Of a stretch of 42,518 bases of DNA, positions 32,312 to 40,219 are shown one piece after another. The notes below the pieces were generated by a model that saw only the letters and a list, made by a program, of their open reading frames with translations, was not told the DNA's origin and ran no database searches. A program made the position numbers and the translations under genes. Origin of the DNA: an uncultured Lachnospiraceae bacterium (GTDB lineage: Bacteria; Bacillota; Clostridia; Lachnospirales; Lachnospiraceae); NCBI GenBank assembly GCA_947037115.1, contig CAMQTN010000017.1:1-42518 (forward strand). The letters are read 5' to 3'. How positions within the stretch are numbered: position 1 is the stretch's first letter; each line of letters opens with the position of its first letter.

Positions 32312-32743
32312 TCAATTTTTCTCCCAGACCATGATAAACTCTTTTTCACCGGTAGAATCGTCAACATTCTCAGACTGCACCTCAAAGCCTTCTCTCCGAT
32401 AAAACGACACCGCCCGCGCATTTTTCTGATAAACACTTAAGCTCATACTGGACCTGTTATCTTTCACATAATTCAACAGCTGTTTTCCGATGCCTTGTGA
32501 CTGTGCCGCCTCCTTCACAAAAAGACCCGCAATATAGTGATCCGTCAATCCGATAAAACCCATAATTTCATTCGGATGATTTTCTTCAAATACATAGATT
32601 TCAGCCTGCGGCAGCACTTTCTCTACAAAGGGATAATTGCCTGTCCAATACTCTTTTGGAATAAAGCTGTGCGCTTTGATGTTGGTATCAAGCCATATCT
32701 GCATAACGGCCGTTAAATCAGCTTCCCTGTATGCTCTTATCAC
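32312..32743 (-). CDS. GNAT-family N-acetyltransferase (YiaC-like)
   Basis: A 143-residue acetyltransferase with IRAYREADLTAVMQIWLD at the start and the typical YiaC-like HSFIPKEYW segment. The acetyl-CoA loop is AAQSQGIGKQLL, and NARAVSFYRREGFEV is near the end. The start is GTG at 32743, with GGAGG 10 bases upstream. It is the last gene of the accessory stretch and is divergent from argG. Confidence 0.82.
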   Translation of the reverse strand: MIRAYREADLTAVMQIWLDTNIKAHSFIPKEYWTGNYPFVEKVLPQAEIYVFEENHPNEIMGFIGLTDHYIAGLFVKEAAQSQGIGKQLLNYVKDNRSSMSLSVYQKNARAVSFYRREGFEVQSENVDDSTGEKEFIMVWEKN

Positions 32744-32993
32744 AATAGATATCCCTCCGCAGCTTCAAATTTGTTCCGCCTGCATAAAAGTTAAAATGCC
32801 CGGCGGACCTCCCTATGTCTCATCTGAAATCTAATTTTTAGATTATACATACAGGACATGCTTGTCAACCTGCTGCTTTTCCCATCACACATTCCCACAT
32901 TCAGCTTTGACACGCATAATAATACATGCATTCTGAATATTATTCAATATTTTTTTCGTTTTATGCACAATTTCACATTATATTCATTAAAAA

Positions 32994-33011
32994 TATGCAT
33001 AAATTTACACT
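32994..33011 (+). promoter_or_regulatory. ARG-box-like operator overlapping the argG promoter
   Basis: TATGCATAAATTTACACT matches the general ArgR consensus TNTGNATWWWWATNCANA at all but two defined positions. It ends at the first base of the -35 element, a position suited to repression by ArgR when arginine is plentiful. No argR gene is in the window. Confidence 0.5.
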
Positions 33012-33039
33012 TGCATTCTACATGCTCTTGTTGTAGAAT
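33011..33039 (+). promoter_or_regulatory. Promoter of argG
   Basis: TTGCAT at 33011-33016 and TAGAAT at 33034-33039, 17 bases apart. Transcription would start near 33046. Confidence 0.6.
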
Positions 33040-33160
33040 CATAGTAAACGGCATAACAAATTTCTGTTTCCGTTTCTTGTCAATGCCATATAGGAAAGCT
33101 TTTGCAAGTCCGAAAACGAAATTTTTAATGTCGTTAACTATAGAAAATACGGAGGAAATT

Positions 33161-34384
33161 ATGAAAGAAAAAGTAGTTCTTGCTTACTCAGGCGGCCTTG
33201 ATACCACTGTTATCATCCCCTGGTTAAAGGAAAATTTTGATTATGAGGTAATCTGCGTCTGCGGTAACTGCGGCCAGGCGGAGGAGCTTGACGGGCTCGA
33301 GGAGAGAGCGCTCTCAAGCGGCGCATCCAAGCTCTACATAGAGGATCTGACCGACGAGTTCTGCGACGATTTTATCGTACCCTGTGTGCAGGCACACGCA
33401 GTATATGAAAATAAATATCTGCTCGGCACATCCATGGCAAGACCCGTCATCGCGAAGAAGCTGGTAGAAATCGCCCGCAAGGAGGGCGCAACAGCCATCT
33501 GCCACGGCGCGACAGGCAAGGGTAACGACCAGATCCGTTTCGAGCTTGGCATCAAGGCTCTGGCTCCCGACTTAAAGATCATTGCCGCATGGAGAAACGA
33601 AAAGTGGACCTTGAACTCCCGCGAGGAAGAGATCGAATACTGCCATCAGCACGGCATCAACCTTCCTTTCTCCGCGGATTCCAGCTACAGCCGTGACCGG
33701 AATCTGTGGCATATCAGCCACGAGGGACTTGAATTGGAGGATCCCGCCAACGAGCCCAACTATGAGCATCTGCTGGTGCTTGGCACCACGCCGGAGAAAG
33801 CCCCCGACGAGGGTGAGTACGTTACCATGACTTTTGAGAAGGGCATTCCCACCTCTGTCAACGGTAAGAAAATGAAGGTATCCGAGATCATCGCCACCCT
33901 GAACGAGCTTGGCGGCAAACACGGCGTCGGCATTGTGGACATCGTAGAAAACCGTGTGGTCGGCATGAAATCCCGCGGCGTTTATGAGACTCCCGGCGGC
34001 ACCATCCTCTACGAGGCGCACCAGCAGCTGGAGGAACTCATTCTTGACCGTGACACCTATGCGCTCAAGGCGGATCTTGGCAATAAATTCGCACAGGTCG
34101 TATACGAAGGCAAGTGGTTCACACCGCTTCGCGAGGCGCTGCAGGCATTCATCGAATCTACCCAGCGTTATGTGACCGGCGAAGTGAAATTCAAGCTCTA
34201 CAAGGGGAATATCATCAAGGCTGGCACCACCTCCCCTTATACACTGTACAATGAAAGTATCGCCTCCTTCACCACAGGAGATCTCTATGATCACCACGAT
34301 GCGGAAGGCTTTATCAATCTCTTCGGTCTGTCCTGCAAGGTTCGCGCCATGAAAATGCAGGAGCAGGGCGAAAAGCTGCTTTAA
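33161..34384 (+). CDS. argG: Argininosuccinate synthase
   Basis: A 407-residue enzyme that joins citrulline and aspartate with ATP in the seventh step of arginine synthesis. The ATP-binding P loop is AYSGGLDTT at 8-16; other marks are [26 protein letters not shown] (read as [13 protein letters not shown]) and NEPNYE. I chose the ATG at 33161, with GGAGG 5 bases upstream; an upstream in-frame ATG at 32858 would add about 100 unrelated residues across the promoter. argH is not in the window. The other arg genes lie 13 kb away on the opposite strand. Confidence 0.95.
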   Translation: MKEKVVLAYSGGLDTTVIIPWLKENFDYEVICVCGNCGQAEELDGLEERALSSGASKLYIEDLTDEFCDDFIVPCVQAHAVYENKYLLGTSMARPVIAKKLVEIARKEGATAICHGATGKGNDQIRFELGIKALAPDLKIIAAWRNEKWTLNSREEEIEYCHQHGINLPFSADSSYSRDRNLWHISHEGLELEDPANEPNYEHLLVLGTTPEKAPDEGEYVTMTFEKGIPTSVNGKKMKVSEIIATLNELGGKHGVGIVDIVENRVVGMKSRGVYETPGGTILYEAHQQLEELILDRDTYALKADLGNKFAQVVYEGKWFTPLREALQAFIESTQRYVTGEVKFKLYKGNIIKAGTTSPYTLYNESIASFTTGDLYDHHDAEGFINLFGLSCKVRAMKMQEQGEKLL

Positions 34385-34388
34385 AATC

Positions 34389-34682
34389 ATGAATTCTTTT
34401 GATATAATTATTTTATACGCCGTTTCTGTCAATGTGGTCAGCCTCATCGTAATGGGGGTGGACAAGCGAAGAGCCATCAAACGGGCCTGGCGGATTCCGG
34501 AATCCACCCTCTTTGTGCTGGCCATCATTGGCGGCAGTATCGGTTCTATTATTGGTATGCATCTGTTCCACCATAAGACAAGACACTGGTATTTCCTTTA
34601 TGGAATGCCGGTGATTTTGGCTTTACAGATCATGCTGATTCTTACGCTGGTGTTTTCGCCCATTGAATGGAATTTTTGGTAA
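34389..34682 (+). CDS. DUF1294 small membrane protein
   Basis: A 97-residue protein with three hydrophobic helices (about 4-24, 41-58, 70-90) and the DUF1294 signature VDKRRAIKRAWRIPE, followed by GGSIGSIIGMHLFHHKT. The function of the family is unknown. It starts 4 bases after the argG stop with no clear ribosome binding site, so translation probably follows from argG. Confidence 0.82.
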   Translation: MNSFDIIILYAVSVNVVSLIVMGVDKRRAIKRAWRIPESTLFVLAIIGGSIGSIIGMHLFHHKTRHWYFLYGMPVILALQIMLILTLVFSPIEWNFW

Positions 34683-34739
34683 CAGTCCAGCCATGGAATT
34701 ATGTCATAAGACGCAGGGATGCTTGCATACGGAGCGGCT

Positions 34740-34767
34740 TTGACATGATTCCGTGAACTGTTATAGC
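34740..34767 (+). promoter_or_regulatory. Promoter of the LytTR regulator gene
   Basis: TTGACA at 34740-34745 and TATAGC at 34762-34767 are 16 bases apart, about 20 bases upstream of the ATG at 34789. Confidence 0.6.
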
Positions 34768-34788
34768 TTTTTGGTAAGGGAGGATTAT

Positions 34789-35562
34789 ATGCACATTGCG
34801 GTTTGTGACGATAATATTGCGGACAGGAAACAGATGGAGCGGCTTTTGGGGCGTGCCTCCGACAGGAGGCTTGGTACCACAGGGGTGCTCTATATTGATT
34901 CCTACGGAAATGTGGAAGCGGTCATGCGCTCTCCCATGCTCTACGACGCCTTTTTTATCGACATGACAAACGGCCCCGTCAACGGCTTCCAGCTTGCAAG
35001 AAAGCTGATCGACGCGGGCGTGACGGCCCCCATCGTGCTGTGTATCTCCGCCATAGACTACCCTTCCGTCATCGAGGCAGCCATCGCCAAAGTGCCGGAA
35101 GACGTCTCCGAATCATCGAACCACAGCATTCTGCGAAGGCAGTTACAGACCCAGATCTGGTATCTGAATAAACCGATCAAGGTGGCCGAGCTGGACGCCA
35201 TGCTGGACCGGGCCTACGACCTGAAATCCGAGACCATTCCCACCATAGAGCTTCGCGGCGAAAAAGACACCCTCTACGTCTACGAAGACGAAATTCTCTA
35301 TGCTGTAAAGGACGGCAATTATGTCCATGTGGTTCTGACGGAAGAGCGCGCCCTTGACGTTCTCAGCACCATACATAATCTCTACACGCAGGTTGCCATG
35401 TTTTCGCATTTTCTGCCCGTGTCCGAACACTGTTTTGTCAACGTGACTTTTGTGGAAAAACTCTCCCTTCTCAGACTCACAATGAAAGACGGACAAAGCT
35501 TCAACGTATCGCCGTTGGAACTTGCCCGTGTCAAAAAAGCCCTGAGAGAAAATGCAGACTGA
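34789..35562 (+). CDS. LytTR-family response regulator, orphan
   Basis: A 257-residue regulator. The receiver domain (1 to about 150) begins MHIAVCDDN and has a candidate phospho-acceptor Asp58 in AFFIDMTNG and a lysine in LNKPIK. The C-terminal LytTR DNA-binding domain (about 155-255) contains DEILYAVKDGNYVHVV and HFLPVSEHCFVNV. GGGAGG lies 5 bases before the ATG. The receiver has an insertion (SESSNHSILRRQLQ) near its end. No histidine kinase is adjacent, so its partner is elsewhere or it acts without phosphorylation. Confidence 0.82.
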   Translation: MHIAVCDDNIADRKQMERLLGRASDRRLGTTGVLYIDSYGNVEAVMRSPMLYDAFFIDMTNGPVNGFQLARKLIDAGVTAPIVLCISAIDYPSVIEAAIAKVPEDVSESSNHSILRRQLQTQIWYLNKPIKVAELDAMLDRAYDLKSETIPTIELRGEKDTLYVYEDEILYAVKDGNYVHVVLTEERALDVLSTIHNLYTQVAMFSHFLPVSEHCFVNVTFVEKLSLLRLTMKDGQSFNVSPLELARVKKALRENAD

Positions 35563-35597
35563 CCCTTTGGGTCAATCCACTACAATCCCATCTAAAA

Positions 35598-36434
35598 CTA
35601 TAGTGTCACAATCACACCGCCGTCATTGGCGTACATACTGCTGACGCCCGCAGTATCCATAATCAGGACATCTTTGTAGGACGCCCTTTTCTCCATCAGA
35701 CTGCGCATAAATTCTGCTCTCTCGGGGCAGTTGCAGTGGGTGATCATCAACGTTCTCTCCTGCGGATTCTCCACATCATTCACGATACAGTCCGCCATTT
35801 TCGCAAGCGCCTTATTGATGCCGATGGCCTGTCCTTTCTGCTCAATCACACCCAGATTTCCCACCATCACAGGCTTGATATTTAATGTGGAAGCCACCAG
35901 CGCCTTCACCATGGAAAGCCGTCCGTTCTTGCGAAGCGTCTCCAGATTATCCAGCACAAAGTAGGTTCGCATCTTTCTCTTAAAAGTCTCTACCCGGTTA
36001 ACTGTCTCCTCAAAGGAAAGTCCCGCTTCCTTGCAGGCAAGGATCTCCTCCACGAGCTGCGTCTCCCCGCAGCTTGCCGACTCCGAATCTATCACATGGA
36101 TCCTCTTTTTTCCATATTTTTCCGAATAAAGGCTCTTGGCAAGCTCCGCACTGTTATAGCTGCCGCTCAGATGGGAGGACAGGGTCACCGCATAAACCTC
36201 CTCTGCCTGGTCATGGTAAGCCTCCATAAATTTTTCCGGGGAAGGGCAGGACGACTTTGGACAGAGCGGATAATCCGCCACCTTTTTCAAAAATGTCTTC
36301 TGATCAAAACCTGCGTCGTCCAAAATAACATAATCGCCCACTTCCAAACCCAAAGGGACGATCTGAAACCTGCTGTCATTCTTATATTTTTCGGGCAGCT
36401 CACAGCAGCTGTCCACCACAATCTTATAGCTCAT
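35598..36434 (-). CDS. DegV-family fatty-acid-binding protein
   Basis: A 278-residue DegV/FakB-like protein that binds a fatty acid for phosphorylation by a FakA-type kinase. Features: IVVDSCCELPEKY, PKSSCPSPEKFMEAY, and the ligand-site pattern TLSSHLSGSYNSA. ARK-type RKNGRLS and ITHCNCPERA follow. GGAGG lies 4 bases before the ATG. The gene converges with the LytTR gene; only a small TGACCC-TTT-GGGTCA hairpin lies between them. An 8-bp inverted repeat, CTATTTCA/TGAAATAG (36448-36455 and 36485-36492), lies upstream and could be an operator. Confidence 0.87.
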   Translation of the reverse strand: MSYKIVVDSCCELPEKYKNDSRFQIVPLGLEVGDYVILDDAGFDQKTFLKKVADYPLCPKSSCPSPEKFMEAYHDQAEEVYAVTLSSHLSGSYNSAELAKSLYSEKYGKKRIHVIDSESASCGETQLVEEILACKEAGLSFEETVNRVETFKRKMRTYFVLDNLETLRKNGRLSMVKALVASTLNIKPVMVGNLGVIEQKGQAIGINKALAKMADCIVNDVENPQERTLMITHCNCPERAEFMRSLMEKRASYKDVLIMDTAGVSSMYANDGGVIVTL

Positions 36435-36632
36435 AAAGCCTCCGCAACTATTTCACATAGTTTTCATTACCACTTATGATAACATGAAATAGACTATTTT
36501 GCAAACATATTTCAGATTTCCTGCATTTTTGCTGTATTTTGCGGAAGGCGCCCGCATAACCGAATAGACTTTGTCTTTTGACTGTGATATACTTCACTTA
36601 TGATTTCGTACAAAAATTTCTGAGGGGATGAC

Positions 36633-37136
36633 ATGATCGCATTAAAAATCACAAACATCAAACAATTTATGAACAAATTCCTGACTGGCGGGGACTTCGA
36701 TTCCTTCCTGCTGGAGGAAGCCTCCATCAGCACCTACAATACCTTTATCATAGACGGGCACCAGAACCGCGCGTTCTACAGCACCGAAGAGTGGGAGGAT
36801 CAGGAGATCCGCCCCTACAACCTTTCCATGTGGAAAACCATACGCCCCATCTGCTTTGATCTGATTAAGGGAAAACACACGCCCGCCGCATTCCACTTTG
36901 TGCTGCATCTGATCCCCGACTATACAGCCGCCGTCCTTCAAAAGGAAGAATGCGCCGTTACACCGGATCAGGTAAAGGCGTTTGTCCTGAACATAAAATA
37001 TGACGGCGCCGAACTCACCTTAGTGACCGGCACCGCCTTTCACACGTTTCTCATGGATAAAACACCCGACATCTTATGGGATAAAGCGGTCAGACAATTC
37101 CTTGACAAAAAGGAACTGTCCTACGAAATCCTTTAG
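36633..37136 (+). CDS. DUF5721 family protein
   Basis: A 167-residue soluble protein of the DUF5721 family, common in Lachnospiraceae and of unknown function. It begins MIALKITNIKQFMNKFLTG and has a characteristic FDSFLLEEASISTYNTF segment, followed by RPICFDLIKGKHTP and FHFVLHL. GAGGGG lies about 5 bases before the ATG. It converges with the small membrane protein at 37146, only 9 bases away. Confidence 0.78.
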   Translation: MIALKITNIKQFMNKFLTGGDFDSFLLEEASISTYNTFIIDGHQNRAFYSTEEWEDQEIRPYNLSMWKTIRPICFDLIKGKHTPAAFHFVLHLIPDYTAAVLQKEECAVTPDQVKAFVLNIKYDGAELTLVTGTAFHTFLMDKTPDILWDKAVRQFLDKKELSYEIL

Positions 37137-37145
37137 CCCTTTGTG

Positions 37146-37499
37146 CTACAGACAAATTTTATGATATTGTACCGCATAATCCACCACCGCCATCATCATG
37201 GCGAAGAAAAGCATCAAAACCAGCATCAGGATGGCCGGAAAGTCATAGACGAACTTATATCCCGACGCGTTGCTCCTGCGGTTCTCTACCAGAATCTCGA
37301 CGCCCAGCAGGACAAAAACCACCGGCCAGCAGTTAAAGATCATTTCATAATTTAAAGACGGCGCCGCCATATGTACGAGAAACAACACGCCAAACACAAT
37401 TAGCGTCAGTCCGAAAGTCACGGAGCCCACACGGCGGGTTTTCACCGTCCCGGCCGTCTCCTGTCCCGTCGTCACAACCCTTTGTTCCTGTGTCTCCAT
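37146..37499 (-). CDS. Small membrane protein, LiaI/DUF5668-like
   Basis: A 117-residue protein with an N-terminal polar part of about 25 residues and three hydrophobic helices (about 28-45, 52-68, 85-107). The arrangement and VGSVTFGLTLIVFGVLFL resemble the LiaI-LiaF-like membrane region (DUF5668) of envelope-stress proteins. I chose the ATG at 37499, with GGAGG 9 bases upstream. It is the last gene of the sigma/anti-sigma operon. Confidence 0.7.
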   Translation of the reverse strand: METQEQRVVTTGQETAGTVKTRRVGSVTFGLTLIVFGVLFLVHMAAPSLNYEMIFNCWPVVFVLLGVEILVENRRSNASGYKFVYDFPAILMLVLMLFFAMMMAVVDYAVQYHKICL

Positions 37500-37503
37500 A
37501 GCC

Positions 37504-38121
37504 TTACGCCTCCTTCTGATCATCTTTCTGCTCGATCTCTACTACCGGCTTTTCCACAGATTCCGCCACAACCTGAGCCGCACGGTTTCCATCCGCTTCC
37601 ACAATTTCTTCTTTCTTCCCGCGAAGCAGCCGCACACCGACCCAGATTATCACAAGCGCAATCACTACTCTAGGCACATCATCCCTCAAGGTATAATAAA
37701 TAACCCTGATCACCGGATTATCCCAGCCCACATAGTCTCCGATTATTCCGAAACCCACATTCCACAGCATGCTTATGCCAAGAATGATGAGCACCGCTGC
37801 CGCAATATTTCTGCTCTTCCTGTCCAGTTTCAGCCGGTATTGGTCCATATCTGCAAAACCGAAAAGATATTTATCCTCCATAGCCGCAAACTCTTCATCA
37901 TCCAGGCCGCCGATATTGTTGGCATGGAAAAAAGCATACACATATACTGTTATGGGAATCACTGCCAGCGCACCGATATTGGTAATTGACACTACTGCCA
38001 GCGACAGCAGAAATCCCAGCATAAAACTCAATCCCGTTCTCATAAAGCCTATGTACATGTGGCCTGCTCCCGGACAGAGGGAAAACACAAACAACCAAAA
38101 TCTGTTTTTCTTCTTTTTCAT
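37504..38121 (-). CDS. Multi-spanning membrane protein with TM2-like N-terminus
   Basis: A 205-residue protein. The N-terminus (about 5-65) has a TM2-like pattern, CPGAGHMYIGFMRTGLSFM, in two helices. A third and fourth helix (about 105-125 and 150-165) and a charged tail follow. I chose the ATG at 38121 with GGGAGG 9 bases upstream; it overlaps the end of the anti-sigma gene region closely. It is probably part of an envelope-stress module with the sigma factor. Confidence 0.7.
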   Translation of the reverse strand: MKKKKNRFWLFVFSLCPGAGHMYIGFMRTGLSFMLGFLLSLAVVSITNIGALAVIPITVYVYAFFHANNIGGLDDEEFAAMEDKYLFGFADMDQYRLKLDRKSRNIAAAVLIILGISMLWNVGFGIIGDYVGWDNPVIRVIYYTLRDDVPRVVIALVIIWVGVRLLRGKKEEIVEADGNRAAQVVAESVEKPVVEIEQKDDQKEA

Positions 38122-38125
38122 CTCA

Positions 38126-38620
38126 TCAATCCTCCCATTTTTCATAATTTGTCAATAAACCTGTCATGTTCTCAAAATATTTTTTCCTCGCATCGGCTCT
38201 CTCCTGTCCCCTGCAATAACGTTCCCAGGTTCTGTCAATATCCCGCTGTCTGTCAAGAAGCTCCTGCTCCCACTCTTCCGTCTCCCCTGATTCTTCATGC
38301 AGCTGGTCGAGGATACCGATATGCGGTGCATCCGCCGTTCCCTTTTTGTCCACGGGCACCAGAAAAAGCACTGCCAGAGCCGCCGCCATTCCTACCAGGA
38401 CTTTAGCCCTGTAAGAAAAAAGCTGTCTCTTTTTCCTCTTCCTTCTCTCCTCATCGATCTGGAAAAATACCCTGTCTTTCAAATGTCCCGGAGCATGTAT
38501 GAGCGACCGCTCCTCTACCTGCCCGATCAGCCGCAGAAGCTCCTCGTCGGTAAAAGAATCGGAGAGCGAGGATTCCCGTCTGTTCCGTTTTTCTCTCTCT
38601 TCCGTTATATTATGTATCAT
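38126..38620 (-). CDS. Probable anti-sigma factor
   Basis: A 164-residue protein with a cytoplasmic N-terminus of about 70 residues, one membrane helix (about 71-89) and an outer domain rich in charged residues (WEQELLDRQRDIDRTWERY). It has no zinc-binding HxxxCxxC motif. The role is inferred from the 4-base overlap (ATGA) with the sigma gene and from its topology. Confidence 0.7.
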   Translation of the reverse strand: MIHNITEEREKRNRRESSLSDSFTDEELLRLIGQVEERSLIHAPGHLKDRVFFQIDEERRKRKKRQLFSYRAKVLVGMAAALAVLFLVPVDKKGTADAPHIGILDQLHEESGETEEWEQELLDRQRDIDRTWERYCRGQERADARKKYFENMTGLLTNYEKWED

Positions 38621-39243
38621 GCGCCTTTCTCCTTTTCATACATCCTGCGAAGCATACTCCTTGCCCGATAAATCTGCGTCTGTATGGTTTTTTTCTTTAC
38701 ACCTCTTGCCTCTGCGATCTCGCCCGCATTCATCTCGTCATAATAGTACGCCCTGGCAATTTCGTCGTAAGGCGGTTTCAAGGACTGGCATCTGGCAAGC
38801 AGTGTCTCCCGCACTTCCTTCTCCAGACAAATGCTTTCCGGCGTCTGCTGTATCACTGTGCTGCCCTCACCGTATCCGGCATCCGCAGTCCCTCCCCGCT
38901 CGGGAGGCCTGCCACCTTCCAGCCCCAGATCCGCCGTTGGAATACTCCGCCTCCCCGCGCTCTGCATGTAATCCAGACATTTGTTTGTGGCAATCCGGCA
39001 AATCCATGCTTTTTCATATCTGCCGTCAAACTCCTCCAGATGCCTGTAAGCCGACAGAAACGTTTCCTGAGCCAGATCTTCGGAGGCAAAATAGTCCGAT
39101 GTCATCTTATAACATATGGAAAAAACAAGATGTTGGTAAGAATCAATCAGCGCTGATAATTGTTCTTCCCTGTTGATATACTTTGCCCCCTTTCTGCGAA
39201 TCTGTATATTATAACGAAGCCTCCCATCAAATGTCTTCAACAT
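38617..39243 (-). CDS. ECF RNA polymerase sigma factor, start codon uncertain
   Basis: A sigma-70 group 4 factor (up to 208 residues) with region 2 (SEDLAQETFLSAYRHLEEF, KAWICRIATNKCLDYMQ) and region 4 (DEMNAGEIAEARGVKKKTI). The coordinates use the only in-frame ATG (39243), but it has no ribosome binding site at the right distance. The best one, AAAGGGGG (39186-39193), lies 8 bases before an ATC codon at 39177, exactly where the conserved part begins, and a TATAAT lies between the ATG and this point. The true start may be a rare codon, or translation may continue from the SpoVAE gene. Confidence 0.82.
   Translation of the reverse strand: MLKTFDGRLRYNIQIRRKGAKYINREEQLSALIDSYQHLVFSICYKMTSDYFASEDLAQETFLSAYRHLEEFDGRYEKAWICRIATNKCLDYMQSAGRRSIPTADLGLEGGRPPERGGTADAGYGEGSTVIQQTPESICLEKEVRETLLARCQSLKPPYDEIARAYYYDEMNAGEIAEARGVKKKTIQTQIYRARSMLRRMYEKEKGA
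39208..39237 (-). promoter_or_regulatory. Possible internal promoter of the ECF sigma operon
   Basis: On the minus strand AAGACA (39232-39237) and TATAAT (39208-39213) are 18 bases apart. Transcription would start near 39201, downstream of the annotated ATG at 39243. Confidence 0.45.
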
Positions 39244-39256
39244 TCGAAAAAAATTT

Positions 39257-39616
39257 TTACCCCTTCATTTTAGGGCGGAAAATCAGGCTCGCCAGATATC
39301 CGAATACCAAAGCCGCAGCACATCCCACCGCTCCGGTCTTGAAGCCGCCCTGAAACAGGCCGATAAATCCGTTCTGATCCACAGCCTCCTTCACGCCTTT
39401 CATTAATATATTGCCATAACCAAGAAGGGGAACACTGGCCCCGGCTCCCGCATACTCCATAAAAGGCTCATATAAACCGAAGAAGCTGATCACGGCACCC
39501 ACACACACCAGAAGCACCATGACGCGCCCCGGCAAAAGCTTTGTCTTTTCCAGTAAAATCTGCACCAGCGCGCAGATCAGGCCGCCCACCCAGAATGCAT
39601 TGATATAGTCCATCAT
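39257..39616 (-). CDS. spoVAE: Stage V sporulation protein AE (SpoVAE)
   Basis: A 119-residue membrane protein with three to four helices that matches SpoVAEb: NAFWVGGLICALVQILLEKT at the start, then PFMEYAGAGASVPLLGYGN and GGFKTGAVGCAAALVFGY. SpoVA proteins move dipicolinic acid into the forespore. Its usual partners spoVAC and spoVAD are not next to it here. GGAGG lies 10 bases before the first ATG; an ATG one codon later is also possible. The ECF sigma gene follows 13 bases after the stop. Confidence 0.88.
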   Translation of the reverse strand: MMDYINAFWVGGLICALVQILLEKTKLLPGRVMVLLVCVGAVISFFGLYEPFMEYAGAGASVPLLGYGNILMKGVKEAVDQNGFIGLFQGGFKTGAVGCAAALVFGYLASLIFRPKMKG

Positions 39617-39658
39617 ATTATAAATACCTCCACATCTCCAGACTGCAAAATTTCCTAT

Positions 39659-39701
39659 AGAATAAAGAAACAGAGAATATCTTCTCCCTGATATTCTCTG
39701 T
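39659..39701 (-). terminator. Terminator of aroK
   Basis: ACAGAGAATATC (39670-39681) and GATATTCTCTGT (39690-39701) form a 12-bp perfect stem with an 8-base loop, followed on the minus strand by TTTCTTTATT. Confidence 0.8.
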
Positions 39702-39715
39702 CTAATTCAAATAAA

Positions 39716-40216
39716 TTATGCAGTAATTTCCGCGATTTTTTCTACAATCTCACGGATTGAAAGCCCCTCGCAGTCCACCGTGTAATCGGCGTACTTCTCA
39801 TAGAGAGGAACCCGCTCTTCGTATAATCCGGCCAGATCCTGCCCTTCACGCAAAGTCACGCCCCGCTCATCCAGATCGCCAAGCCGCTCCCTGATTCCCT
39901 CAAGCGGGAGCGAGAGATAGATTATCGTGCCGATCTGCCTATAATGCGCCATGGCTTTTGACCCGTAGACGGCGCTTCCTCCGGTAGCAATCACCGTCCG
40001 CTGCTCCTCGATGGATTCACCGACAGACTCCTCCACCTCCCAGAAGCCTTCCACGCCTCGTTCGGATATGATTTCATGCAGAAGCTTCCCCTCTCTGCTC
40101 TGGATCAGCAGATCAGCATCCACAAATGCATAACCCAATTTTTTTGCCAATACCACACCCACCGTACTCTTTCCCGCGCCGGGCATGCCGATCAATATGA
40201 TATTATTCCTGCTCAA
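39716..40216 (-). CDS. aroK: Shikimate kinase
   Basis: A 166-residue kinase that phosphorylates shikimate in aromatic amino acid synthesis. Walker A is GMPGAGKST at 10-18; the substrate-binding DADLL and ATGGSAVY follow, with the lid GVTLRE near 120. The reading frame starts at TTG (40216), since the next Met lies inside the P loop. AAAGG lies 12 bases upstream, partly inside a GTTTACATAA copy, so the start is weak by sequence. Other aromatic genes are absent. Confidence 0.9.
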   Translation of the reverse strand: MSRNNIILIGMPGAGKSTVGVVLAKKLGYAFVDADLLIQSREGKLLHEIISERGVEGFWEVEESVGESIEEQRTVIATGGSAVYGSKAMAHYRQIGTIIYLSLPLEGIRERLGDLDERGVTLREGQDLAGLYEERVPLYEKYADYTVDCEGLSIREIVEKIAEITA

Positions 40217-40219
40217 AAC

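Larger units (their letters stand above)
32744..33160. other. Divergent intergenic region upstream of argG
   Basis: About 415 AT-rich bases without a gene. It contains the argG promoter, an ARG-box-like site and several further half-sites (TGCAT, TGAAT, ATTCA) between 32925 and 33016. GGAGG at 33151-33155 serves argG. The transcript leader of about 115 bases can form a weak GGCAT/ATGCC stem. Confidence 0.5.

Noticed and set aside
32858..33160. Longer N-terminus for argG
   Set aside because: The extra 100 residues would cross the promoter and ARG-box-like site, and the family start with AYSGG follows the ATG at 33161, which has GGAGG.
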